From NCBI GenBank assembly GCA_943788245.1, contig CALSPN010000029.1:1-64000 (forward strand): DNA of 64,000 nt, read 5' to 3'. Made by a program: the position numbers and the translations under genes. A model generated the notes under the pieces. That model had not been told where the DNA came from. It was given only the letters and a program-made list of their open reading frames with translations, and did not search any database. Of this stretch, positions 18,603 through 28,214 are shown piece by piece (position 1 is the first letter of the stretch; every line of letters begins with the position of its first letter). Source of the stretch: an uncultured Verrucomicrobiae bacterium. Lineage in GTDB: Bacteria; Verrucomicrobiota; Verrucomicrobiia; Limisphaerales; AAA164-E04.

Positions 18603-19796
18603 TCAAGAAAGGATGGCGGCATCCCAATCTTTCCAAACTGGTTCATACCCTGAACTTCGAATTTGTTCCGCCATTTCCGTGGGGGTACGTTCGTCTGCGA
18701 TATCGAATTGTCCTGTTGCCTGCGCTGAACCATTATCCCATTCACTGGAACCCTCTGCCAATGGTATGATGCGTCCTTTGGTCGTCTGGTGCAGGTTCTC
18801 TTTTCCTGCGCCAGTGTAACCTCCTGGTTCAGTATGGCTTCCTGCGCTCATCATGGTAATGCCCAATGGGATCAGCCCGTTTCGCAGTGATGAGGGTTCG
18901 CGTGTCGATAACACCAGTCCCACATCAGGAAAACATATTCGGAAAGCAGTGATCAATTGCACCAAATGCATATCCGAGAGATGAGTCAATGGTTGAAAAG
19001 ATCCGGCACATGGGCGGAGCCTTGGGAAGGATAGTGTGATCTGAGCTTTCCAGCATGTCTTGAGCAAGTACTCGGTGTGAGCTGCCAGAGCAAGCGCTTC
19101 ATGTCTCCAGTCGGCCAGTCCAAATAAAGCGCCAATCCCAAGGCGCCTGAATCCTGCTTCATAGGCCCTTTCCGGAGTGACTAATCGCCAATCGAAATCT
19201 TTCTTGGGGCCTGCGGTGTGCATTTGTTGATAAATCTCAGGGTCATAAGTTTCCTGATACACGATTAACCCCTCCGCGCCTGCCTGAACCATCGGGCGAT
19301 ATTCATCTGTTTCCATTGGGCCTACCTCCAGTGACAAACCTGGCACGGTTGGCTTGAGTGCCTTCAGGCAGGTTTCCATGTAGCCCGAGGACACAAATTT
19401 GGGATGTTCTCCAGCAACCAGCAGTATATTTCGAAACCCCTGACTGCCAATTTCTCTGGCCTCGCGTACTACCTCATCGACTTCAAGCGTCACTCGTAAG
19501 ATTGGGTTATCTCTGGAGAAACCACAATATTGGCAATTGTTTATGCACTCGTTTGACAGGTAGAGCGGTGCAAACAAGCGAATGACCTTACCAAATCGCT
19601 GTTGAGTAATGGTTTTGGATGCATGGCAGAGCTGCTCCAGATGCTTTTCTGCCTCAGGCGAAACAAGCGCCATGAAGCGTTGCATCACGCTGCCTGTACC
19701 CTGCAGTGCCTGCAATACCTTGTCGGGCGTTGCAGCATTGCTCCTGTCGCGCCATTGTCCCAGGGGGAGTCGATGAAATGTTTCGACAAAACTCAC
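18603..19796 (-). CDS. thiH: 2-iminoacetate synthase ThiH (radical SAM)
   Basis: A radical SAM enzyme that cleaves tyrosine to dehydroglycine for thiazole formation under low-oxygen or anaerobic conditions. Its 397 residues are near the family length. The 4Fe-4S cysteines are in CINNCQYCGF (CxxxCxxC, about residue 90). Other family features are NILLVAGEHPKFV, EVGPMETDEY, YQETYDPEIYQQMHTAGPKKDF, LGIGALFGLADWRHEA and SFPRLRPCAG. It is followed by thiS. The region upstream (51 nt to the PPK2 gene) is too short to hold a TPP riboswitch, so the promoter may lie further upstream. Confidence 0.95.
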   Translation of the reverse strand: MSFVETFHRLPLGQWRDRSNAATPDKVLQALQGTGSVMQRFMALVSPEAEKHLEQLCHASKTITQQRFGKVIRLFAPLYLSNECINNCQYCGFSRDNPILRVTLEVDEVVREAREIGSQGFRNILLVAGEHPKFVSSGYMETCLKALKPTVPGLSLEVGPMETDEYRPMVQAGAEGLIVYQETYDPEIYQQMHTAGPKKDFDWRLVTPERAYEAGFRRLGIGALFGLADWRHEALALAAHTEYLLKTCWKAQITLSFPRLRPCAGSFQPLTHLSDMHLVQLITAFRICFPDVGLVLSTREPSSLRNGLIPLGITMMSAGSHTEPGGYTGAGKENLHQTTKGRIIPLAEGSSEWDNGSAQATGQFDIADERTPTEMAEQIRSSGYEPVWKDWDAAILS

Positions 19797-19847
19797 ACCG
19801 GCACTATGGAGCAGAGCTGCTTCTGCCGCAAACGGAATGAGGAAAAA

Positions 19848-21422
19848 TTAATGATTTTCGCCCTGTCCACCCAATGCATCCTCCAATTGGTGACAAATGG
19901 ATCGAAGGATTTGGATGCGTGCAAACTTCTTGTTGTTGCCTGCCACAATAGTCCAAGGAGCATTTTGTGTGTTGGTCAGGCTGATCATATTGTTGACTGC
20001 CAATTCATATTGAGGCCATTTTTCACGATTTCGCCAGTCTTCATCCGTAATCTTGTGGCGTTTATAGGGAATTTTCAATCGCTTCTTGAATCGTTCCATT
20101 TGCTTCTCCTGATTGATATGCAGCCAAAATTTGCATACAACCGTGCCGTGATCAGTTAACTGCCGCTCGAATTCATTAATTTCCTGATAGGCCCTTTTCC
20201 ACTCGTGTTCTTTGGCAAATTTTTCAATCCGTTCGACAAGCACCCTGCCATACCAGGATCGATCGAAGATGGTGATGCGGCCAGCTCTTGGCAGAGGGTT
20301 CCAAAATCGCCATAAATAGTGGTAATTACTTTCTTCAGGAGTCGGTGCAGCTACACACACTATTCGATACAGACGAGCATCAATCGCAGCTGTGACCCTT
20401 TTGATTGCACTACCCTTGCCTCCAGCATCCCAGCCTTCAAACACGAGGACCGTGGAGATATTTCTGTCGTATGCTTCCCAGAAAAGCCGGTGCAAGCGTC
20501 CCTGCCAGGTAATCAGGGCTTGTTCGTACATTCCCACTTCGAGACGTTGCTCAAGATCGACCTCTGCAAGGAAATTTTTCTCAACTTTAGGAATCGTGAT
20601 TTGAGCCTTTTTCTTGGGGCGAGCTGATTTTTCCAGCTTGATTGCTTGCATCATTGCTTCGTGCAACAATCGGCCGACAGTCACGTTCCGCCACTCCTTG
20701 ATGGAGGCATCCACGATATGCCAGGGCGCTTCCTTACTGCGTGTGAAAAGGATCAATTGTTCAGCGGCCTCTGAAAACTGCTCGTAAAGATTGTGGTGTT
20801 TCCAGTCATCACGCATGGCCCGCCAATGTTCCTGAGGATTTTCATAGAGATCCTTGAGTCGCCGATGCTGAGCTCCTTTGGTAAGATGCATCCAGATTTT
20901 TACCTGAATGGTGCCATCTTGAAGGACCATGTTTTCAAAGAATCTAATGTCCTTGCTTATTTCAGAAACCCATTCGGTGCCGCGTCTCTCGTGGACGTAT
21001 TTGTCAATCGGATCGGTATACATGCCCCCGAACCAGATAGCAATTCTCCCGCGGCTGGGTAGTGATTGCCAATAACGCCACTGATAAGGGCGATCTGTGG
21101 CGTTGGCTGCCATGTCCCAAAAACTATGCGTGTCCAAGCCTCTTGGGTCCAACCACTCATTGAGGATTTGGATTACTTCACCCTTGCCTGCGCCATCGAC
21201 TCCTCCAATCGTAATAACCACCGACTGTGAAGTTTCATTAAGGGCACGCTGCGCTAGCAGGAGATCTGCCCTGAGATTGGTTACAAGCTCATCATACGCT
21301 TTGCGACCAATTTTTTCGGCAGATTCCATCGAGTGAAATACGTCTTCCTGAGTGACCACTTCGCATTTCATGGGGAACTTGTCAACGGGCTGTATTTTGT
21401 CGAATTCAAAGAATGGATGCAA
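19848..21422 (-). CDS. pap: Polyphosphate:AMP phosphotransferase (two-domain PPK2)
   Basis: A 524-residue protein built from two tandem PPK2 domains, the layout of PAP enzymes that make ADP from AMP and polyphosphate. The N-terminal domain has a Walker A-like GGVDGAGKGEV, and the C-terminal domain has EGWDAGGKGSAI followed by the lid FDRSWYGRVLVERIE and a DEDWRNREKWPQYE segment. In the N-terminal domain, the equivalent of the FDRSWY lid reads IWFGGMYTD. The acidic and arginine residues are replaced, which fits the known pattern that only one domain is catalytic. The start may be 21422 or the ATG 17 codons further in. It is upstream of thiH on the same strand. Confidence 0.9.
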   Translation of the reverse strand: MHPFFEFDKIQPVDKFPMKCEVVTQEDVFHSMESAEKIGRKAYDELVTNLRADLLLAQRALNETSQSVVITIGGVDGAGKGEVIQILNEWLDPRGLDTHSFWDMAANATDRPYQWRYWQSLPSRGRIAIWFGGMYTDPIDKYVHERRGTEWVSEISKDIRFFENMVLQDGTIQVKIWMHLTKGAQHRRLKDLYENPQEHWRAMRDDWKHHNLYEQFSEAAEQLILFTRSKEAPWHIVDASIKEWRNVTVGRLLHEAMMQAIKLEKSARPKKKAQITIPKVEKNFLAEVDLEQRLEVGMYEQALITWQGRLHRLFWEAYDRNISTVLVFEGWDAGGKGSAIKRVTAAIDARLYRIVCVAAPTPEESNYHYLWRFWNPLPRAGRITIFDRSWYGRVLVERIEKFAKEHEWKRAYQEINEFERQLTDHGTVVCKFWLHINQEKQMERFKKRLKIPYKRHKITDEDWRNREKWPQYELAVNNMISLTNTQNAPWTIVAGNNKKFARIQILRSICHQLEDALGGQGENH

Positions 21423-21477
21423 CGTTTCGTTATGAAATTATCTCGTTCTCGAGAAGGTGGGGAGGCTTGGTGGGGAA

Positions 21478-21520
21478 ACAAAAAAACTCCGGCGTAATGA
21501 AGGATCAAAACGCCGGAGTT
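21478..21520 (-). terminator. Rho-independent terminator of the CBM9-like gene
   Basis: AACTCCGGCGT (21485-21495) pairs perfectly with ACGCCGGAGTT (21510-21520), giving an 11-bp GC-rich stem with a 14-nt loop. On the minus strand the stem is followed by a run of T (A7 on the plus strand, about 21479-21486). It lies 19 nt past the stop of the gene at 21539, in the right orientation. Confidence 0.88.
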
Positions 21521-21538
21521 GGATGTGATAATCAAGCC

Positions 21539-24139
21539 TTATCTGACCCGGTAGAAGGCTTGGCTTGCGGAAGCTTCAATAGCGACGCCGCTAGCGGCAT
21601 TGTCAACAGCTGACCATGGGCCTGTGACAGCAGGTGCTGATTGAAGTGTGCCATTGCCCTCCCACGTCAGCACAATCACACCATCGGCCATGCTAATCGA
21701 AACATCAGCCGCATTGTCTCCGCCGTCAGAACTCGCTGGCCCGAGGACCAAATTGCCATAGGTGAATTCATTATGAGGAGAACCATTCCAGTTAAGCTGG
21801 GATTTACGGCCTGCTCCATCGTCGTCATTCATCGCAATGTTAAAACCTACACTGGCACCATCAGCAATGCCCAATGATGCTTTGGTGATTTTAAATTCCA
21901 TTTGGTAACCTTCATCTGTTCCTGTAGTGGCTGCGAACCAGTCTGCAGATGCTCCGAAACTTGGATTGTTGGCTTCATTGTCACGTCGTGCCCCATTGGG
22001 AGTCAGGACGTATTGACCCTCAAATTGTTTTTCAGTGTCGCGACCGGCCAAGTTACTTTCATCGGCATCAAAGAATATCTCAATGCTGTCATCGACCCAT
22101 GTTTGTCCGTCTTCTGACCCGGCTTCTGCGCTGTCAGTGTAAATCTGGTCGTCAATTGCATCGATACCCACGTAGATTGCCTCATCATCATGCACGATCC
22201 AGGCTGTCAAACTATGATCGCCATCTTCCCATTCATCATTACCAACTCCAATATGATATGATCCGGTGTGACTGTTCAAAACAACAGCAGTTGCACTTTC
22301 GTATTCAGCCGCATTCACGACACCATCTATCGTCGGTGTGCTGGATTTAGGTGCAGTGTAAGTGCGTCCTCCGATGAACAAGTTGCCATAGGTTGATTCA
22401 ATATGCGTGGCACCGGACCAAAGCACCTGGCGATTGGATCCACCACTGGTGTCGTCATCATTCACACCGACATTGAAACCAATAACATCACCCGGTTGAG
22501 GGTTGCCTATGGCGTCGAGAGAGATTCTGAATTCCGCAACATATCCCGTATCCGTTAATTCTGTGAGCGCATACCATGCATCATTTGGACCGTAACCGGG
22601 ATTACCTGCTTCAGCTTGGCGGTAGGCGTTGTTGGCAGTGATGACAAATTGCCCGCCCGTGTCGATCACTTCCGGGTTTCCGTCTGTGCTTCGCTCGTCG
22701 AAATTACTATTATCTCCATCAATGAAGATTTCAACACTGTCATCCAGCCATGTTTGACCGTTCTCAGATCCTGCTTCGGCACTATCGGTCTCAATCCAAT
22801 CATCCTTGACCTCAATGGCGATATATAAATTTTCATCATCGACGCCAGTATAGATGTTGTATTCTAGATCGTTGGCATCAAAGGGTAACTCCGAAGGGCC
22901 ATCAACGGGGCCACCCCCTCTGAACAAATCTTCCAGATTTTCATCATAGCTGACGCGCCAATAGTTGCCTGCGGCGCCGCCTGCCCAGCTCCAGGACTCG
23001 TTGGGGTCGAGAATACCATCAATGATGGGTGCTTCGGGTAATTGAAGTGCCACTTGAGTTTTTGTGTCGTCCAGCGCTGGTCCATCTCCAACCACTGGTG
23101 GCTTTTCCTCTGGATCAGTGGGCTCGCTACCACCACCACCACCGCCACCACCTGTTTCGCTTGCGGCTGCAAAGATGATCTCGCCTGTGCCACCATGTGA
23201 AAGCCGCCCCGAACTACTGATGATAGGGTCATGCCATTTTTCATACTCTTTGTTGGCAATTTCCTCCTCCGTGTAATACTCAGCTTCTTCAGCATTCCAA
23301 CCTTCGAACCTCGCGCGATTAGCCCAGAAATATTGAAGTTCCAGATCTTGGCTTCTATCGCCTGATCCATTGATCCCTGGTCCAGCCTTGTCATCGTCAT
23401 CAATGGCAATATTGAATCCCATGGTATATCCATCCTGTAGTTTGTTGCCTGTATCTGGATCTTCGAAGAGTCGTTTGTGAAATCTAACTTCCAGCTGCCA
23501 GCCTCCATCGACTGGTCCACCGACCCCCCATACATCACCGTCTTCACCATAACTCATATCTTCGACGGCGGTGCTCCAGCGTCCGGTTCCACGTGCTCCA
23601 GCTTCTTCGTCCCACACAGAGAATTGACCCTTGTAATTGAAATAGCAATGACCTCCGAAAGGATCGTTTGAATTATCCGTGTTGTTGTCGTATCGATCGT
23701 TCATGGCATCAATGACGATTTCTACAGAATCATCTTTCCAGAACTGGGCATTTTCATCATCGGAATTAAGAACATCATCATTGACATCCACTCCAACATA
23801 AAAATAGGTCTCATCGTGAGCCAACCAGTATGTAAAGCTGGAATCAGCGGCATCGTCCCAGGATCGATCCGCTGGAAAATCAAGGATCCATGCATTGTCG
23901 CCGGGAGTAACATTGATTCCTGAAAACCCACCATATTCTGCCGGGTTTGTCTTACCATCAACAGAGATGGATCCATTATCCACCATCGGCACAGTCAGGG
24001 TTGTTTTATCTACATCGGACCAAGGTCCTTCTGAAGTTGGATCGAAGTCCAAGACTTGAGCAGAAGAATGGTGTTGAAGAAGCATGGACGCACTGAGGAT
24101 CACGCATGCCTTGCCTAGCATTCCAAATCGGGGGTTCAT
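21539..24139 (-). CDS. Secreted protein with three CBM9-like domains
   Basis: An exported protein of 866 residues with a signal peptide ending near LLQHHSSAQ. Three carbohydrate-binding family 9/DOMON-like modules recur. Each has a start like 'P.IDG...NE/..EY', a central W-x-DDS-x-EI-x-D motif (WKDDSVEIVID about residue 131, WLDDSVEIFIDGD about 465, WVDDSIEIFFDAD about 681), and an end like 'GFNI/V..NDDD' then 'YGNLVLG'. A Gly8 linker (TGGGGGGGGSEPTDPEEKP, about residues 325-345) separates modules one and two. The C-terminus is a short beta domain ending LQSAPAVTGPW...FYRVR, a tail common on verrucomicrobial exported proteins. No catalytic domain is visible, so it likely binds polysaccharide at the surface. 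It is very acidic. Confidence 0.85.
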   Translation of the reverse strand: MNPRFGMLGKACVILSASMLLQHHSSAQVLDFDPTSEGPWSDVDKTTLTVPMVDNGSISVDGKTNPAEYGGFSGINVTPGDNAWILDFPADRSWDDAADSSFTYWLAHDETYFYVGVDVNDDVLNSDDENAQFWKDDSVEIVIDAMNDRYDNNTDNSNDPFGGHCYFNYKGQFSVWDEEAGARGTGRWSTAVEDMSYGEDGDVWGVGGPVDGGWQLEVRFHKRLFEDPDTGNKLQDGYTMGFNIAIDDDDKAGPGINGSGDRSQDLELQYFWANRARFEGWNAEEAEYYTEEEIANKEYEKWHDPIISSSGRLSHGGTGEIIFAAASETGGGGGGGGSEPTDPEEKPPVVGDGPALDDTKTQVALQLPEAPIIDGILDPNESWSWAGGAAGNYWRVSYDENLEDLFRGGGPVDGPSELPFDANDLEYNIYTGVDDENLYIAIEVKDDWIETDSAEAGSENGQTWLDDSVEIFIDGDNSNFDERSTDGNPEVIDTGGQFVITANNAYRQAEAGNPGYGPNDAWYALTELTDTGYVAEFRISLDAIGNPQPGDVIGFNVGVNDDDTSGGSNRQVLWSGATHIESTYGNLFIGGRTYTAPKSSTPTIDGVVNAAEYESATAVVLNSHTGSYHIGVGNDEWEDGDHSLTAWIVHDDEAIYVGIDAIDDQIYTDSAEAGSEDGQTWVDDSIEIFFDADESNLAGRDTEKQFEGQYVLTPNGARRDNEANNPSFGASADWFAATTGTDEGYQMEFKITKASLGIADGASVGFNIAMNDDDGAGRKSQLNWNGSPHNEFTYGNLVLGPASSDGGDNAADVSISMADGVIVLTWEGNGTLQSAPAVTGPWSAVDNAASGVAIEASASQAFYRVR

Positions 24140-24243
24140 GATGTAACACTAGCGATGGCGTCCATCAGATATCAATCATAAAATACCGCCATGTGCTTTC
24201 CATGCTTCCGTATTTTTCCCGGAAGTGATCCCAACGGTTCACT

Positions 24244-25502
24244 TTACTTTGAAGATCTGTAGATCAGGTATGGGAGGCGTTTGGACTGGAAATTTTCAAG
24301 GCCATGACGCCAGGACTCCACAATATTATCGACGGAGCGACCAACCTGAAGGTCCAGTCGCGTGGCATTGGTGCCATTGACCTTATCAAAAAGACCCCAG
24401 TTTTTGCCGGCCTCATTTTGGATGCGGATCATGTCTTTGCCCTGTTCCTTGCGCATGGCTTCGATGACATACAGATTCACCGGCGTGAGGGGAGCCCTGA
24501 CAGGATCTATGAAATCCACTTTGACCGCAGGAATGGTCTTCCCTTTGTAGCGCCCGCGCGCAATCGTTGTTTTTATGGCACGGAAATTCAGTCCTGGAAG
24601 TTTCAGGGCGTTCAGATAACGACTGACTTTATTCGCATCCAGCCAAGCAGAGCCGAATAGTTCGAAGGGCATTTGGGTGCCAAATCCCAGATCCAAACCG
24701 CCAATTTCTCCAACCATGCCCATCGCCACCTGAAATAAAGGAGAGTGGGCATGAGGCACAAGAGGTGAGGTTGGTTTCCATTTCAGTCCGGTGTCCCTCC
24801 AGACCATGTCCCTTTTCCAGCCTCGCATTGGAACGATGTAGAGCACGCATGGGTGTTCGATCATACCCTCCTTGTTGAGCAATCTCGCGAGTTCTCCACA
24901 TGTCATCCCGTAGACATATGGAATGGGCCATTGTCCCACCATGGACCTGAAGCGTGGGTTGAACAGCGGTCCCTTCAACACGAACGCCGCCGAGCGGATT
25001 GGGGCGATCCAGTACCATGAACTCCACTCCAGCCTTTCCGCATGCATTCATGGCCATGCCCATGGAACTGATAAAAGTGTAGGATCGCGCTCCCGTATCC
25101 TGCAGGTCATAAACCAGGATGTCGATGTGTCTCAGCATCGCCTCAGTGGGTTTGCGTATGGGCCCTGGCCCATAGAGCGAGAATACGGGCAGAGCCGGTG
25201 ACCGGGTCCGTTCCATCGCGCACTTCTTTTCCCGCCGATGCTTGGCCATCCAATCCGTGCTCTGCGCCAAACAGGGCGACCAGATTTACTTCCGGGGCCC
25301 GGTGCAATAACTGGATCGTAGATACTCCCCGGCTATTGATCCCGCTTGGATTGGTGAGAAGGCCCACTCGTTTCCCTTGCAATGGCTCGAACTTGAGCAG
25401 TTCCAGCATGTCACTTCCCAACTCCACCCTTGCCTGCAGGCCTGAGTTTGCGCATGCAAAAAGGACAATTGTCAATGGCAGGAGGAGATTTGTTTTCAAC
25501 AT
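24244..25502 (-). CDS. DUF1343 (NamZ-like exo-N-acetylmuramidase), frameshifted
   Basis: The family includes NamZ, which releases N-acetylmuramic acid from peptidoglycan fragment ends. A signal peptide begins at 25502 (MLKTNLLLPLTIVLFACANS). LLTNPSGINSRGVSTIQLLH and ALFGAEHGLDGQASAG (family AEHG motif) follow. The frame changes near 25195, and the next piece has DILVYDLQDTGARSYTFISSMG and VLDRPNPLGG. It changes again near 24960, and the third piece, with YVYGMTCGELARLLN, RDTGLKWKPTSPLVP, EIGGLDLGFGTQMPFELFG and LNFRAI, runs to the stop at 24244. The assembled length (about 415 residues) is normal and all motifs survive, so the two indels are probably sequence errors. Confidence 0.85.
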
Positions 25503-25778
25503 ATGGATTCAATATACTAAAATACCGCGATTTTCTCAAATGGCGGGATGCATATCATGAAACATCACATAAAAGTAACTTGATTTGAAGTCTCTATCAC
25601 GCCAGAAAAATGTAATTCATTCCTATTTGAGGAAACAGGCATGATTAAAGCAGACAGATAGTTTACAGGCTTTCGTTTTTGCCCAGCTTGGGGAACGGAA
25701 TCTCGGTTTTCATCAGTTGCAAGATCGAGCATTCCGGGTTATCAATGTTCTTCCAAAAAACTAATCATAGCTTACTCC

Positions 25779-28214
25779 ATGCATGCGCAACTAACCTTAT
25801 TTCTCTCCCTGTTTTTAGGTGGACTGGTTTTGAACGGGAATGAGCTGGATCTTGAAAGGATAATAGCCAAACACTGCTTTGATTGTCACGGTGATCAAAA
25901 ATCCAAAGGTGGACTTAACCTGCAGCAGCTTCTTCAATCAAAACCATTGATCAGGCATCGCAAATCCTGGGATCATGTCCTTGAATTGGTTCAACAAAAG
26001 GAGATGCCACCTGAAGAGGATTCCCGCATCACTCCCGAGGAACAGCGTACACTCCTGGCGCTTCTGGATAAGGAGGTCAATCATTTTGATTTTTCAACTG
26101 TTAACGATCCCGGATTCGAACAGGCACGACGCTTGAGTAAGCATGAGTATTTGAACACTGTCCGTGATTTGTTTGGCGTTTCCCAATTACCGGATCTGAA
26201 GTTCCCCGATGAGATGGCAGGCGCCAGTGGGTTTGATAATTCCGCAAATACTTTATTTTTGCAGACCTCATTGATGAGTCGCTACATTGCAGCAGCAGAA
26301 CGTGTGGTCTCCACTCTGATGCCTGATACAACGGCAAACACCAAACTGCTAGCTGTGCGCAAGCGCATGATTGTTGCGTATCCCAGCGCCGAAACCACTG
26401 CTCTCGAGGCGGCGCAACGTGTGCTGCAGCAGTTATTGTTGAGGGCTTACCGGAGGCCTTCGACACCAGATGAAATTCAGCGGTATCTGCTTTTGTTTGA
26501 TTCGGTCTACAGAGTTGACAGCACTTTAAAAGGCTATGAGCTGGCCATCAAACAATGCATCCAAGCTGTTCTTATTTCCCCTAAGTTTTTGTTCCGGACT
26601 GAATCTGACTCTGAATCCACCGAGCCATACCGCATTGATTCCTTCGAGCTAGCCTCCAGATTATCTTATTTTCTCTGGGCGAGTATGCCGGACGGCGAGT
26701 TGCTGGACGCAGCCTTCAAGGATAATCTGCATCAGCCTGAATTACTGGCAAAGCAGGTCAGGCGCATGGTGAAGGATGAAAAAGCGGATACCCTAGGGAA
26801 TTTATTTGCAGCTCAGTGGCTGGGTTTTGGCCTTCTTGGGAACCGGATTCGCCTGGACCCCATCGACAACCCCTGGTGCACGGATAGTTTGATGCAGTCC
26901 ATGCGCGAAGAGTCCGCATTGTTTTTTGTTTCCTTGGTGCGCGGTAATCGTTCCGTCGCTGGCTTGATCAATGCACCTTACACGTTCATGAACGAGGAAC
27001 TTTCGAGAGAAATTTACGGTTTGGATTCCATTCGTGGTAACCATATGAGGCAGGTAACGCTCAATGATTCTGAGCGGGCGGGTATGTTGACTCATGGGAG
27101 CCTGATGGCGATCACCTCGAACTACAAAGAGACAAGCCCCATCAAACGTGGTTATTGGATCCTTGAAACCCTTCTAGGGAAACCTTTACCGCCGCCTCCG
27201 CCGAATGCGGGTGCATTCAGGGAAGAATTGGAGAACAACGATGCTCTCACCTTTCAGGAAAAAGTAGAGCTTCATTCGAATCGTGCGAGCTGCAAATCGT
27301 GCCACAGCAAGATCGATCCGCTTGGTTTCAGCCTTGAAAATTTCGATTACTTCGGGCGGTGGCGAGATTCTTATCGCGTCTGGAGGCCAGAGCGGGAGAA
27401 CCATGATGTCTGGCTGCTGCTGCAGTCGATGCAATTGATGGATGCAAATGAATTACATCGTCGGCTGGTCAATATTGATCTGGAACCAGATGATTTTCTA
27501 TGGGCCCAGCAGGTTTTTGCCCGATTGATGCAGCTTGACGAAGCCGATCAGAAATCTGAAATTGATGAAGCCATTACTGTTGTCGACCAGCGTCGATTGA
27601 TCATGATCCTGAAAGAAATGGAAATTGAGCCACTCGAGTCGGAGGACCCTTGGTTTCAGTCAATTTATCAAGGCATCAATGAGTTGCGGAGCATTCCGGT
27701 GGCAGAGCTGCAAGATAAGCTGAATTCCTTGGAATTACCAGATGATGAGAAGCAGGCATGCCTGATTTTAATCAGCCGTGCACTGAACTTGCCGCAGGTG
27801 GATTACAAAACTCGATTATCCGATCTGGGGGAAGAAACTCTGGATCAGCTTGCAGGTTGTCTGGAAGCCCTGGGAATCATGGACTGGGAAGAGGAAGAAA
27901 ATGACGGGGAAGATCGGTTCGATTTGGTTGAGATTACTGGTAATGTCGAATTGTCGGATGGAACTCGGTTCCAAGGTTCCACAGGATTGCGTCAGAATTT
28001 GTTGGCCCGCCACCTGGATGACATGAGCCGTCAATTGATTCGTAAAATGTTATCCTACGCTCTGGGGCGTCAGCTGGAATATTACGACGAAAAGGCTGTC
28101 GAGGACATCATGAGCCATTTAAAGAAGCAAAAATACGCATTTGATGCTCTGATACATGGCATTGTTACCAGTTACCCATTTCAATTTAAAAAGGCCACTC
28201 ACGATTCCCAATGA
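25779..28214 (+). CDS. DUF1592-type c-type cytochrome with large acidic insert
   Basis: An exported planctomycete/verrucomicrobial cytochrome-like protein of 811 residues. After a signal peptide it has a heme-binding CFDCH (about residue 34, PSCyt1 type). Next come RRLSKHEYLNTVRDLFGV (DUF1587), LLRAYRRPSTPDEIQRYL (DUF1595), YRIDSFELASRLSYFLWASMPD (DUF1592), and the DUF1588 segment TSPIKRGYWILETLLGKPLPPPPPNAG with CKSCHSKIDPLGFSLENFD. The C-terminal DUF1585 is LIRKMLSYALGRQLEYYD. Between DUF1588 and DUF1585 sits an unusual, acidic, helical segment of about 180 residues (about 533-715). It is absent from ordinary members, where FGRWR leads almost directly to the ELSDGTRFQG-like sequence. The stop overlaps the DUF1552 start (ATGA). 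Confidence 0.88.
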   Translation: MHAQLTLFLSLFLGGLVLNGNELDLERIIAKHCFDCHGDQKSKGGLNLQQLLQSKPLIRHRKSWDHVLELVQQKEMPPEEDSRITPEEQRTLLALLDKEVNHFDFSTVNDPGFEQARRLSKHEYLNTVRDLFGVSQLPDLKFPDEMAGASGFDNSANTLFLQTSLMSRYIAAAERVVSTLMPDTTANTKLLAVRKRMIVAYPSAETTALEAAQRVLQQLLLRAYRRPSTPDEIQRYLLLFDSVYRVDSTLKGYELAIKQCIQAVLISPKFLFRTESDSESTEPYRIDSFELASRLSYFLWASMPDGELLDAAFKDNLHQPELLAKQVRRMVKDEKADTLGNLFAAQWLGFGLLGNRIRLDPIDNPWCTDSLMQSMREESALFFVSLVRGNRSVAGLINAPYTFMNEELSREIYGLDSIRGNHMRQVTLNDSERAGMLTHGSLMAITSNYKETSPIKRGYWILETLLGKPLPPPPPNAGAFREELENNDALTFQEKVELHSNRASCKSCHSKIDPLGFSLENFDYFGRWRDSYRVWRPERENHDVWLLLQSMQLMDANELHRRLVNIDLEPDDFLWAQQVFARLMQLDEADQKSEIDEAITVVDQRRLIMILKEMEIEPLESEDPWFQSIYQGINELRSIPVAELQDKLNSLELPDDEKQACLILISRALNLPQVDYKTRLSDLGEETLDQLAGCLEALGIMDWEEEENDGEDRFDLVEITGNVELSDGTRFQGSTGLRQNLLARHLDDMSRQLIRKMLSYALGRQLEYYDEKAVEDIMSHLKKQKYAFDALIHGIVTSYPFQFKKATHDSQ

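Noticed and set aside
19797-19847. TPP riboswitch upstream of thiH
   Set aside because: The gap is only 51 nt and has none of the conserved TPP aptamer sequence.
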